A DNA stretch of 64,000 nt from Blastomonas sp. (GCF_030373265.1 NZ_JAUCZC010000013.1:45616-109615); one strand, 5' to 3'. Shown: positions 53,857-62,458, counted from the first letter of the stretch. Program-made: numbers and translations. Notes: generated by a model from the letters alone, not told the origin.

Positions 53857-54858
53857 TTGTGGCGGATGGATCCGATCGACCATATCGAAGCCGATGAATA
53901 TTCAGCGCTAGGCTCGATCCCTGTCATGATCGTCGATGCCGCACGCTTTGCTCGGAGCCCTGTATCGATTCAGGCAGTAAAGATCGGGGTCGATGCCCAG
54001 GGCGACTTGCCGCTGATCGACCAGGCACTGTTTGACGTCCTGCTCACCTCAGTCGCCAACGCACCCGCCCCCTGGGTCTCGATTGCGCCTTCCGGGCTGT
54101 GGCAAGCCGCCAATGGACTGGCGGCCATGGTCAGACGATCGCCGATAGCGAGCACAGTTTTATGCCAGACTTTGCGGATCACCGAGCGTCTGGGTTTTGC
54201 CGATGCAATCATCGCCGAATCCCTTGCTTACTCGGCGCTGTTGGGAGGTAGCGAATTTGGTCGCTGGCGCGATACCCGGAAACGATCGGATGCGCCGCCA
54301 ACATCCGGTGCGCCCGTGATCGTGCAGCGCCACGGCGACCAGATCGGCTTGACCCTGAACGATGCTGCCGGTCGAAACGCAATGACGGCAGAAATGCGCG
54401 ATGCGCTCTATGCTGCTCTGGCCAATGTCGCGGACGACCCGACCTGCCCGATTGTAACGCTGAATGCAGCAGGCAGATGCTTTTCGACAGGCGGCGCGCT
54501 GCATGAATTCGGGACTGCTGACGATCTTGCCGCCGCCCATGTCGTACGTACGTTGCACAGCTGCGCCAGGCTGATCGGCGAATTGGGTGACCGGGTGACT
54601 GTCTTTCTGCATGGCGCCTGCATCGGGTCGGGTATCGAGCTTGCGGCGGCAGCCGGGCATCGCATCGCGTCTCCGGATGCATGGTTTCAGTTGCCTGAGC
54701 TGCGCATGGGCCTGATTCCCGGTGCAGGGGGCACTGCGTCCGTTTCGCAAGCGATCGGCCGGCATCGGTGTGCATGGCTTGCCCTCAGCGGCAAGCGCAT
54801 TTCGGTTCATACCGCACTGCAATGGGGTCTTGTCCACGGCATCGGAACTCAGCCATGA
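53857..54858 (+). CDS. Crotonase-family protein with N-terminal extension
   Basis: Protein of 333 aa whose C-terminal ~190 residues are a crotonase fold (VIVQRHGDQIGLTLNDAAGRNAMTAEMRDAL, AGRCFSTGGALHEFG, LHGACIGSGIELAAAAGHRIASPDAWFQLPELRMGLIPGAGGT). The catalytic Glu in LPELRMG is present. The first ~140 residues are an extension without a fold I can name. GTG 53857 follows AGGGG; ATG 53866 is an alternative. It overlaps the following gene by ATGA. The extension may bind the neighbouring CoA-transferase-like protein. Confidence 0.8.
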   Translation: MWRMDPIDHIEADEYSALGSIPVMIVDAARFARSPVSIQAVKIGVDAQGDLPLIDQALFDVLLTSVANAPAPWVSIAPSGLWQAANGLAAMVRRSPIASTVLCQTLRITERLGFADAIIAESLAYSALLGGSEFGRWRDTRKRSDAPPTSGAPVIVQRHGDQIGLTLNDAAGRNAMTAEMRDALYAALANVADDPTCPIVTLNAAGRCFSTGGALHEFGTADDLAAAHVVRTLHSCARLIGELGDRVTVFLHGACIGSGIELAAAAGHRIASPDAWFQLPELRMGLIPGAGGTASVSQAIGRHRCAWLALSGKRISVHTALQWGLVHGIGTQP

Positions 54859-55847
54859 CCGCCGCGCTTTTCGACCATGTCGCGGCTACTGGCGTACAGC
54901 TAGCTGAAGGTGCACGGCAAATCGGGGGCAGGATTTCCATCGACCCCGGAACAGTGCTGCACAGGGACCGCGTGCCACCACTGGCGGAACCTGGGCGGAT
55001 TTCGGCAAACGGCCACTGCCGGTTGATCGAAGCACAGGATGGCTGGCTTGCTGTCAATCTTCCTCGCGATGAGGACAGGCTTTCGGTCCCTGCCTGGACG
55101 CAGTGCGATGTGGATGCCGAACCGTGGCAAGCGGTCGAGATGGCTGCGAGACAGGGCAGCGCAACAGACATTCTGGAACGCGCTGAGTTGCTGCATTTGC
55201 CGGTGGCGCGGGTTGGCGAGACGATGCTTTGCGCAAGAGCTCCTCTGCGCAGGCGCGACAGGCCTCGGCGCGAAGCCCTGTCTGCGATCGATCTGTCGGC
55301 GCTTTGGGCAGGTCCGCTCTGCGGTGGGTTGCTGGCCGACGCAGGCATCGCCACCACACGCGTTGAGAGCCCAGCACGGCCTGACCCCACAGCGCGAACG
55401 TCTCCGGAACTCCATGGACGAATCAATGGCAACAAACGTTGTTTGTCCATGTCCATCGCTGATCCGGCGTTGACAGCGCTGATCGCCGCAGCAGATGTGC
55501 TGATCACCAGTGGGAGGGCCCACGCGCTGGCGCGGATCGGATTGTCGCCTGAGCGTCTGTTCGCGCTCAATCCCGATCTCATCTGGGTAGCGATTACTGC
55601 CCATGGTTGGCTAGACTCCAATGCCATGCGCGTAGGCTTCGGCGACGATTGTGCAGCGGCAGGCGGCCTTGTTGCATTGGAGGATGGATGTCCGTCGTTT
55701 GTGGGCGATGCTCTTGCCGATCCACTGACCGGGCTACTTGCCGCCAAGTCCGCTTTGGATGCCCTGGCCAGTGACAATGTCGGACTGATCGATGTTTCGC
55801 TGGCTCAGTCTGCAGCGCATTTTGCCAATCTGATGGAAATATCATGA
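54855..55847 (+). CDS. CoA-transferase family III-like protein, atypical N-terminus
   Basis: Protein of 330 aa. From about residue 138 it reads as the start of a CaiB/BaiF domain (LSAIDLSALWAGPLCGGLLADAGIATTRVESPARPDP, ...GNKRCLSM), with a late VGDALADPLTGLLAAKSAL carrying an Asp. The first ~135 residues (LIEAQDGWLAVNLPRDEDRLSVPAW...) look like the small domain that in ordinary family III enzymes comes after the start of the large domain. I recall such order in actinobacterial CoA-transferase-like proteins, so it is not a rearrangement unique to this strain. It is shorter than the usual ~400 aa. ATGA overlaps on both sides. Confidence 0.75.
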   Translation: MTAALFDHVAATGVQLAEGARQIGGRISIDPGTVLHRDRVPPLAEPGRISANGHCRLIEAQDGWLAVNLPRDEDRLSVPAWTQCDVDAEPWQAVEMAARQGSATDILERAELLHLPVARVGETMLCARAPLRRRDRPRREALSAIDLSALWAGPLCGGLLADAGIATTRVESPARPDPTARTSPELHGRINGNKRCLSMSIADPALTALIAAADVLITSGRAHALARIGLSPERLFALNPDLIWVAITAHGWLDSNAMRVGFGDDCAAAGGLVALEDGCPSFVGDALADPLTGLLAAKSALDALASDNVGLIDVSLAQSAAHFANLMEIS

Positions 55848-57271
55848 GCGACCGATTCGATCTGATCGTCCGCAATATACGTCTCGCCGACAGTCCGCAC
55901 ACCAGCCTGGCTATCCGTGATGGGCGGGTTGCAGAGATAGGTTGTGACAGATCCGCCTTGGGCCCCGAGCTGGACGGGCAGCGCGCAACGATGTTGCCGG
56001 GGTTGGTCGATCATCATCTCCATTTGCTGGCCACCGCCGCGCAGATGCAATCGGTAGACCTGTCAGGGTCGCTGACGTACGAGGCAGTCAGGGACAAGCT
56101 GCACAGGGCGGTGCGGGGCCTCGATGCAGGGACATGGCTGCGTGCCACGGGATATGACGAGCGTGCAGCGGGCCTTCTTGATGCTGCGGCTATCGACCAG
56201 TGGGTCTGCGACAGGCCTGTGCGGATCCAGGATCGCACTGGCGCGCTTTGGGTGCTCAATGGTGCTGGGCTCGCGCGGATCGGCGATGCGCCTTATCCCC
56301 AAGGCGTCGAGACCAGCCCGGACGGCGTGCCTACGGGCCGCATCTGGCGGTGCGACGACTGGCTGCGAAGCAGGATCGGCTCAACCCCCCCATCGCTTGC
56401 ACGGCTGGGCATGAGTCTCTTGCGCTACGGTATCACTGGCGTGACCGATGCCGGAGCGGATAACGGTCCGCCGCAGGCCGGTATCCTTGCCGCGGCCGTA
56501 CGATCGGGAGCGCTGCCACAGCGCCTCACTGTGATGGGCCGCGAAGACCTTCCAGCATCAACAGCTTACAAGATTGGCGCACTCAAGCTGCTGTATGACG
56601 AAACCGACTGGCCTGACACTCACATCGTTGCCGCGCGTATCGTCGAAGCCCGGCGGCAGGGGCGGAATGTAGCGGCGCACTGCACGACAGCCGCAGAACT
56701 GGTGTTGTACCTTGCTGCGCTCGAGGAATCAGGCGGCGCACGCACCGGTGATCGGATCGAGCATGGCAGTATGATCCCGCACAGCATGATCCCGGATATC
56801 GCCAGGGCAGGGCTGACGGTGGTCACACAGCCCGGATTTGTGCATGATCGCGGCGACCGATACCTCGCGCAGATTCCGGCACATGAGATCGATGACCTTT
56901 ACCGGCTAAGCTCATTGCGTGATGCCGGGGTGGCGCTCGCAGCAGGTTCAGATGCGCCTTATGCGAGCGTCAGCCCTTGGATAGGCATAGCAGCGGCGCA
57001 GAACCGCCTCACCCGGCACGGCGCAAGGCTTGGCGCTGCCGAAGCTATTTCGGCACGCGAGGCATTGGCGCTTTACAGCCCTGGCGGATTAAAGGGCGTT
57101 GCCGCCGCGCCTAGAATTTCGGTCGGGCAGAATGCAGACCTGTGCCTCGTTGCACTCAATGATAGCCCGCAAACAGAAACAATCGTTCGTGCGACGATCA
57201 TAGGCGGAAACGTGTTCGAGCCCAATCCGGACGCGGCAGAATTGACTTGCAAAACGAGTGACATCCAATAA
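55844..57271 (+). CDS. Amidohydrolase family protein, YtcJ-like
   Basis: Metal-dependent hydrolase of 475 aa of the cyclic-amidohydrolase class. An N-terminal beta-sandwich strand (FDLIVRNIRLADSP) leads to the metal motif LPGLVDHHLHLLA, then His in VAAHCTTA, GDRIEHGS and the Asp in ALAAGSDAPYASVSPW; the C-terminal strands (ADLCLVALND) close the sandwich. It starts in ATGA overlap with the CoA-transferase-like gene and ends the run that begins at 49.3 kb. Likely hydrolyses a lactone, lactam or amide; which one is unknown. Confidence 0.85.
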   Translation: MSDRFDLIVRNIRLADSPHTSLAIRDGRVAEIGCDRSALGPELDGQRATMLPGLVDHHLHLLATAAQMQSVDLSGSLTYEAVRDKLHRAVRGLDAGTWLRATGYDERAAGLLDAAAIDQWVCDRPVRIQDRTGALWVLNGAGLARIGDAPYPQGVETSPDGVPTGRIWRCDDWLRSRIGSTPPSLARLGMSLLRYGITGVTDAGADNGPPQAGILAAAVRSGALPQRLTVMGREDLPASTAYKIGALKLLYDETDWPDTHIVAARIVEARRQGRNVAAHCTTAAELVLYLAALEESGGARTGDRIEHGSMIPHSMIPDIARAGLTVVTQPGFVHDRGDRYLAQIPAHEIDDLYRLSSLRDAGVALAAGSDAPYASVSPWIGIAAAQNRLTRHGARLGAAEAISAREALALYSPGGLKGVAAAPRISVGQNADLCLVALNDSPQTETIVRATIIGGNVFEPNPDAAELTCKTSDIQ

Positions 57272-57288
57272 ACTGACGATCCGTCAAG
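57272..57288. promoter_or_regulatory. TetR operator candidate, site 4
   Basis: ACTGACGATCCGTCAAG, the left arm identical to sites 2 and 3. It immediately follows the amidohydrolase stop and lies 67 bp before the next gene's start, so a promoter for 57.4-62.5 kb is probably here. Confidence 0.62.
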
Positions 57289-57354
57289 TTTAGAAGAAGA
57301 CTGCCGTCTCGAGACATCTCGACGATCAGCGCGGCGCAGCAAAGGAGAGAGCCG

Positions 57355-58668
57355 ATGGACATGAACGACATGGTAATCATCAGCGTGGACGACCATGCTG
57401 TCGAGCCGCCTGAAGCCTTCATCCGCCACTATCCCGAGGGCAAGAAGGATCGTGCACCCAGGATCATTGACAGGAACGGTCAGGATGTCTGGGAATGGAA
57501 CGGCGCAATCTACCCGACCATCGGGCTGAATGCCGTGGTTGGACGTCCACGCGCTGAATACGGCATGGAACCAACGCGCTTTGCGCAGCTGCGCGAAGGC
57601 TGTTTCGATGCCAAGGCGCGCGTCGACGACATGAATGTCAATGGCGTGCTTTCCTCGCTGAATTTCCCGACCATGCCCGGGTTCGCTGGTGGCGTTTTTA
57701 TTGCCGCAGCGCAGAAATCGCCTGCAGAGGCACTGCTCGCCGTGCGGGCGTGGAACGACTGGCATGTGCAGGAATGGTGCGCATCTGCACCGGGCCGCTT
57801 TATCCCGGTGTGCCTGGTGCCTTGCTGGGACATGGATGCAACGCTCGCAGAGATGAAACGAATGAGCGATCTTGGCGTCCACGCCGTGTCTTTCTCCGAT
57901 AATCCATCCAATATTGGCCTGCCGAGCATCCACAATGCCTATTGGGAGCCGTTCTGGAAGGCGTGCAGCGATTACAAGATGGTGATCAACTGTCATATCG
58001 GCACTGGCGCACGGGCTATGCACCCCTCGCCCGAAAGCCCGATCGATGCCTGGATCACCGCGATGCCGATCTCGATTGCCAACTCGGCAGCGGACTGGAC
58101 CTTCGCCAGCTTCTGGAAGCGGTATCCGGATCTGCGCATGGCGCTTAGCGAAGGCGGGATCGGCTGGATCCCCTATTTCCTTGAGCGTGCAGATTTCACG
58201 TACGACCATCACCACGAGTGGACTTACAGCGATTTTGGCAAGGAACGCCCCAGCGACGTCTTCAAGCGCCACGTGATTTGCTGCTTTATCGACGACCAGT
58301 TCGGAGTGAAAAACCTCGACTACATGAATGTCGATATGGTCGCGTATGAATGCGATTATCCTCATTCGGACACCGTTTGGCCCAATGTTCCCGAGTATCT
58401 TTGGGCATCGGTGAACGGATTGAACCCTGACGTGATCAACAAGATCACCCACCAGAATGTTATGAGAGAATACAGCTTCGACCCGATCACCACTCTGGGT
58501 GGCCGCGATAACTGTACGGTAAGCGCGCTGCGAGAACTGGGCAAGCATGTCGATGTCAGCCCGCGTGTCGGCCTGGGCGGCCTGAAGACAGAAAGCATGG
58601 ACGCCATCGGCAATGCCCGGCGTCCGGTCACTTCGGGCGATATCGAGCGGATGTTCGCCTCGGCATGA
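57355..58668 (+). CDS. Amidohydrolase-2 (ACMSD-like) metal-dependent enzyme
   Basis: TIM-barrel enzyme of 437 aa of the ACMSD/gamma-resorcylate-decarboxylase group. Metal and catalytic residues appear in ISVDDHAVEPPEAF (residues 9-22), INCHIGTGARAMH, SEGGIGWIPYFLERAD and YECDYPHSDTVWP. Members decarboxylate, hydrolyse C-C bonds or hydrolyse amides; several uncharacterised ones occur in steroid and aromatic clusters. ATG 57355 follows AAGGAGAGAGCC. Probably the first gene of a transcript with the P450, DUF7064/7065-type and kinase genes. A 7-bp hairpin follows its stop. Confidence 0.85.
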   Translation: MDMNDMVIISVDDHAVEPPEAFIRHYPEGKKDRAPRIIDRNGQDVWEWNGAIYPTIGLNAVVGRPRAEYGMEPTRFAQLREGCFDAKARVDDMNVNGVLSSLNFPTMPGFAGGVFIAAAQKSPAEALLAVRAWNDWHVQEWCASAPGRFIPVCLVPCWDMDATLAEMKRMSDLGVHAVSFSDNPSNIGLPSIHNAYWEPFWKACSDYKMVINCHIGTGARAMHPSPESPIDAWITAMPISIANSAADWTFASFWKRYPDLRMALSEGGIGWIPYFLERADFTYDHHHEWTYSDFGKERPSDVFKRHVICCFIDDQFGVKNLDYMNVDMVAYECDYPHSDTVWPNVPEYLWASVNGLNPDVINKITHQNVMREYSFDPITTLGGRDNCTVSALRELGKHVDVSPRVGLGGLKTESMDAIGNARRPVTSGDIERMFASA

Positions 58669-58676
58669 AGGGTGTT

Positions 58677-58694
58677 TGCCCCCTCCGGGGGGCA
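58677..58694 (+). other. GC-rich intercistronic hairpin
   Basis: TGCCCCC (58677-58683) pairs with GGGGGCA (58688-58694) around a TCCG loop between the amidohydrolase and the P450 gene. No T-run follows, so it is more likely a processing or stability element than a terminator. Confidence 0.4.
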
Positions 58695-58724
58695 GGCCCG
58701 GCAGATGCTTGACAGGAGGACTGC

Positions 58725-59987
58725 GTGACGGCGACTGATGAGATAGGGCACTACACGGGCACATTCCCGATTCCGGCACATGTGCCAAGAGACCGGGTGA
58801 CCGATCTCAACTTCGCCAATGGCAACGTCCCTAACGACCTGCCCGATCCTTATGTCCAGACCGACCGTTTGCGCGGCCCTGATGTACCACGCCTTCTCTA
58901 CAATCCCGATTCCGCCGCCGGGAGGCAGAGCGGAGCCTGGGCGGTGTCGCATTACGAGGACATTCGCCGGGTCTATGAGGACAACGAGTATTTCTCGACT
59001 CAGGGCGCAGCGGAATTTCAGGCAATGGTCGGCGAAACTTTCCGGTCGATCCCGCTGGCCATCGATCCACCCGAACACGGCAAGTATCGCCGCTTCCTCA
59101 ACCCCCATTTCTCGCCAGTGGCGATGAAGACTATGGAGCCCAAGATTCGCGCGGTTGTCGTCGAAATGATCGACGCCATTGCTCAAAACGGCGAGGTCGA
59201 CATAGCCTACGACTTCGGCCGGATTTATCCGGTGCGCATTTTCCTAGATCTGATGGGGCTGCCATTCAGCATGTTCGAGCAGTTCCTGGAATGGGAATAT
59301 GAAATTCTCCATTCCAAGGACTATCCGCGCATCGGCGCAGCCGTGACTGCGGTGATCGCATATCTGCGCGGTTTCATCGCCGAGAAAGAGGCGGAGCCCG
59401 ACAATCGGCTGGGCAGTTATATCGTGCATGGCGAAATCGACGGGCAACCGCTGAGCGCAGACGACAAGATCGGCATCATCTGGTTCCTCTGGCTGGGCGG
59501 TCTCGATACCGTGGCATCCACTATCAGTCAGATGTTCCGCCGTCTGGTGCTCGACACGGCGCTACAGGACCGCATCCGTGCGAACCCGCAGATCATCCCC
59601 AGTGCCGTGGAGGAATTCCTGCGCACCCAGCCACTGGTCAATTCCGCTCGCGTTGTGCGCAAGGACTTTAGCTGGCACGGTGTCGAACTGAAGGCAGGCG
59701 ATGTTATCCAATGTATCGTTACCTCCGGCAATTTCGATCCCGCCGCATTCAAATGCCCGCGAGAATTCGACCCCGAGCGCACTGCCAATCGGCACTACAC
59801 CTTTGTAGGTGGCGCGCACATCTGCTTGGGCGCGCATCTGGCGCGCCGCGAACTGCGCGTTCTACTGGAAGAGTGGTTTGCGCGCATTCCGCCATTTCGC
59901 CTCAAGCCCGGGGCAGACACGACCGTTACACCGGGCCTGCTGTCGATCCGCAACCTTCCTTTGGTCTGGGACCGCGCCGCCAAATAA
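58725..59987 (+). CDS. Cytochrome P450, P450cam (CYP101)-like
   Basis: Soluble class I P450 of 420 aa; GTG start with GGAGGA upstream. I-helix LWLGGLDTVAST has the acid-alcohol pair in the GGLDT form typical of P450cam. ExxR is EEFLRTQ, and the heme loop FVGGAHICLGAHLARREL places the thiolate at Cys367. The tail NLPLVWDRAAK also matches the P450cam C-terminus. Such enzymes hydroxylate terpenoid or other alicyclic molecules regiospecifically. They need a ferredoxin and a reductase, neither of which is encoded here, so partners must come from elsewhere. Likely the entry step of the island pathway. Confidence 0.92.
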   Translation: MTATDEIGHYTGTFPIPAHVPRDRVTDLNFANGNVPNDLPDPYVQTDRLRGPDVPRLLYNPDSAAGRQSGAWAVSHYEDIRRVYEDNEYFSTQGAAEFQAMVGETFRSIPLAIDPPEHGKYRRFLNPHFSPVAMKTMEPKIRAVVVEMIDAIAQNGEVDIAYDFGRIYPVRIFLDLMGLPFSMFEQFLEWEYEILHSKDYPRIGAAVTAVIAYLRGFIAEKEAEPDNRLGSYIVHGEIDGQPLSADDKIGIIWFLWLGGLDTVASTISQMFRRLVLDTALQDRIRANPQIIPSAVEEFLRTQPLVNSARVVRKDFSWHGVELKAGDVIQCIVTSGNFDPAAFKCPREFDPERTANRHYTFVGGAHICLGAHLARRELRVLLEEWFARIPPFRLKPGADTTVTPGLLSIRNLPLVWDRAAK

Positions 59988-60014
59988 CTAGAACAAAAAA
60001 GCCGGAGAGCAGAT

Positions 60015-61073
60015 TTGACCGACCCAGCCTACGATCCTTACGCCTTCAAGCCCGAGGACGATGGCTATCACCAGCTTTCGAATGACCCGTTCGAGACCGA
60101 GACAAACTGGTGGTCGTTCAACATACCGGAGCGGAAGATCGGCTGCTGGATTCACACGCCCTATTACCCACACCGCAAAACGGTGACCTGGCGAATCTTC
60201 GCATGGGACGAGACCGGCTATGATCCGGCGCGCTTGGCATATTACAAAAAGGTCGAGGAAGCGCCGATGCCGGACAACCCGGATCTTCGCGAGATAACCT
60301 TTCCATGCGGTGGCTATTCCCTCAAGATGTTGTCGCCCGGCATGCAATATCATCTGCAATATTCCGATCCGGCGCGCGGTTTTGCGCTCGACTTCACGTT
60401 TACCGGTTCGCACCCGCCGCACCGGTTCGAGCCAGGTGAGCCGCCTTTCATCAACACGCCTCACTACGATCAGGTCGGCCATGTACTGGGTACAATGACG
60501 CTGCGCGGCGAAGTCATTCCGATCGACAGCTACTCCGTGCGCGACCGGACTTGGGGCCCGCGTGGCGGCCCTTATTCTCAGAGCCGCAAGCAATATGCCA
60601 GCGATGCCGAGCGGGTGAAACACCCCGGCGGGCCGCGCTGGCGCGAGATCGAGCGTGAACGCGGACGCGGCCGCATTCAGTACATCTTCGGTCATTGTGG
60701 CGGTAATACCGGATTTCTCGGTTTTGTCCGTACCCAGGACGGCACCGCCGATGGCTGGAGCCCGATGAACGGCGGCTACATCCTGCGCGACGGGGTGTTC
60801 GGCTCGCTGGACAAGGACCGGTGCCGCATGCGGGCATTTCGCAACCCGGAGACCGGCTGGTGCACGCATATGCAAGTTGAAATGGCCGACCGGCTTGGCC
60901 GAGTTATGCATGTCGAAGGCTTTGCCGTCAGCCGGATGAGCGAGGCCGGCTACGGCACCAATCAGCTCATGCGATGGGACATCGATGGCCAGATTGGCTG
61001 GGGCGAAGACCAGGATGTGTGGCGTGGTGAGCATTTCGTCAGGATGCTCGACGCGCTGAAATTGTGGAAATGA
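60015..61073 (+). CDS. DUF7064/7065-type protein (CrtC-like beta fold)
   Basis: Protein of 352 aa starting with TTG 60015, supported by GGAGAG 6 nt upstream. No signal peptide. It is rich in aromatic residues and shows NWWSFNIPERKIGCWIHTPYYPHRKTVTWRIFAWDE near the start, YHLQYSDPARGFALDFTFTG in the middle and SYSVRDRTWGPRGG, consistent with the lipocalin-like double-barrel fold of CrtC-type hydratases. I recall proteins of this class beside P450 and phosphotransferase genes in sphingomonads and mycobacteria. Reaction unknown; water addition to, or binding of, a hydrophobic substrate is plausible. It overlaps the kinase gene by 4 nt. Confidence 0.7.
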   Translation: MTDPAYDPYAFKPEDDGYHQLSNDPFETETNWWSFNIPERKIGCWIHTPYYPHRKTVTWRIFAWDETGYDPARLAYYKKVEEAPMPDNPDLREITFPCGGYSLKMLSPGMQYHLQYSDPARGFALDFTFTGSHPPHRFEPGEPPFINTPHYDQVGHVLGTMTLRGEVIPIDSYSVRDRTWGPRGGPYSQSRKQYASDAERVKHPGGPRWREIERERGRGRIQYIFGHCGGNTGFLGFVRTQDGTADGWSPMNGGYILRDGVFGSLDKDRCRMRAFRNPETGWCTHMQVEMADRLGRVMHVEGFAVSRMSEAGYGTNQLMRWDIDGQIGWGEDQDVWRGEHFVRMLDALKLWK

Positions 61074-62458
61074 TGAACCCGCGCTCCGACATGCTTGCCA
61101 TGCTGCCTGTAGGTCTTGTGGCGTCGGTCGAGAACGAAACCGGCGCGCAGGTGACCGCGATAAAGCCGCGCGGCGGCGGCGGGGCTTCGCGTGAGGGAGC
61201 GGAACTGGTGCTGGCATGGCCCGATGGCCGAGAGCAGCACGCCTACATGAACTACGACGTGCACCGTGCGGGTGCTGGCGATGACGCTGCCTTCTTGCGT
61301 GAGGCTGCGATCATCAGGGCGCTGTCGGGCCCACTTGCCGATGCAGGTGTCAGGGTCGCGCCGTTTATTGCCGCGATTCCTGAGCAACGCGCTCTGCTGG
61401 GCGGCTTCGTCGGAGGCGAAGCGAATTACAATACCCTGGCGACGTCAGAGGAGCGGTTCACGGTGGCGCGTGATTTCATGACCCAGCTGGCCCGGCTACA
61501 TGCCATCGAGCCGACGGCAAGCCCAATCGATGGCATGGGCGTAGTCGAACGGCCGCATGCAGCCATCCGGAACCGTCTGGCCGCGCTAAGGCTGCGCAAC
61601 AGCGGCGACGGCTGGGACCCGCTCATACATCTTTCGCTAGACTGGCTGGAAGCAAATATTCCCGCCGACACCGTCGATCCGGTCATCGTGCATGGCGATG
61701 CGGGGCCTGCGAACTTCCTGTTCGAAAACGGCAGGGTCACAATCCTGCTCGACTGGGAACTGGTGCATTATGGTGACCCGATGGCGGATCTTGCCATGCT
61801 GTGCCTGCGCATGCTGTTTCAACCCTTTGTGCCACTGCCTCAGGCATTTGAAGCTTACCGAGCCGCTGGCGGCAAGCCGCTCGACCTGCAACGTCTTCGC
61901 TACTGGCGGCTGCTGTTCCAGACGGGCTTTGCCGGGCGCGCCAGGCTGGACGATCCGAATGCACCGCCGCCGCCCAATCTGGGCATGAACCTGGTCTATT
62001 CCACTATACACCGGCGCGTGCTGGCAGAAGCGCTTGCTGAAATGGCAGGAGGAGCACCTTTTGCGGTGTCGCTCCCCGAAGTGCCCGAAGGCAGGCGCGG
62101 GCGCAGCTTTGGCATTGCGCTCGATGATATTCGTGATGTGATCGCGCCGCGCTGCGACGATCAGCAGGCAACGGTCAAGGCCAAGGGGCTGGCGCGGCTG
62201 ATCAAATGGTGGCGCGCGATCGAACGCTATGAACCGGCACTGCTGGACGCCGAACGACGCGAGATCAACGAGGCGCTAGGTGCGTGTTATCCCGACCACG
62301 CCTCTGCCTGGCGGGCATATTGTGAAGCCGTGCGCACCGGATCGCTTGATGTTTCCACAGCTGTCCGCCTGTGCAACGCGCACATGTCCCGCGAGGCTGC
62401 GTTGATGGCCGATGCTATGGGTAGCCTCGCTGCAATCGGCTTTGCGCCTCTGGAATGA
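61070..62458 (+). CDS. APH-fold phosphotransferase, putative acyl-CoA or alcohol kinase
   Basis: Kinase of the aminoglycoside-phosphotransferase/choline-kinase fold, 462 aa. Catalytic loop VIVHGDAGPANFLF (His208-Asp210) and the metal-binding DWE at Asp228 are intact. ATG 61070 overlaps the stop of the preceding gene (ATGA). The C-terminal ~190 residues extend beyond the kinase core. Related domains in levulinate catabolism (LvaA) and in ACAD10/11 phosphorylate hydroxyacyl-CoA so that the hydroxyl can be eliminated; cluster context favours that type of role over drug resistance. No acyl-CoA dehydrogenase partner is in view. Confidence 0.82.
   Translation: MMNPRSDMLAMLPVGLVASVENETGAQVTAIKPRGGGGASREGAELVLAWPDGREQHAYMNYDVHRAGAGDDAAFLREAAIIRALSGPLADAGVRVAPFIAAIPEQRALLGGFVGGEANYNTLATSEERFTVARDFMTQLARLHAIEPTASPIDGMGVVERPHAAIRNRLAALRLRNSGDGWDPLIHLSLDWLEANIPADTVDPVIVHGDAGPANFLFENGRVTILLDWELVHYGDPMADLAMLCLRMLFQPFVPLPQAFEAYRAAGGKPLDLQRLRYWRLLFQTGFAGRARLDDPNAPPPPNLGMNLVYSTIHRRVLAEALAEMAGGAPFAVSLPEVPEGRRGRSFGIALDDIRDVIAPRCDDQQATVKAKGLARLIKWWRAIERYEPALLDAERREINEALGACYPDHASAWRAYCEAVRTGSLDVSTAVRLCNAHMSREAALMADAMGSLAAIGFAPLE

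Noticed and set aside
54855..55847. Frameshifted or truncated CoA-transferase
   Set aside because: The atypical domain order resembles a recognised group of CoA-transferase-like proteins, and the ATGA overlaps on both sides show an intact gene.
58677..58694. Rho-independent terminator before the P450 gene
   Set aside because: The hairpin lacks a following T-run and the next gene has no visible promoter of its own, so read-through is more likely.
61070..62458. Aminoglycoside resistance gene
   Set aside because: Shares the APH fold only; it is longer, lacks drug-kinase context and lies in an acyl-CoA cluster.
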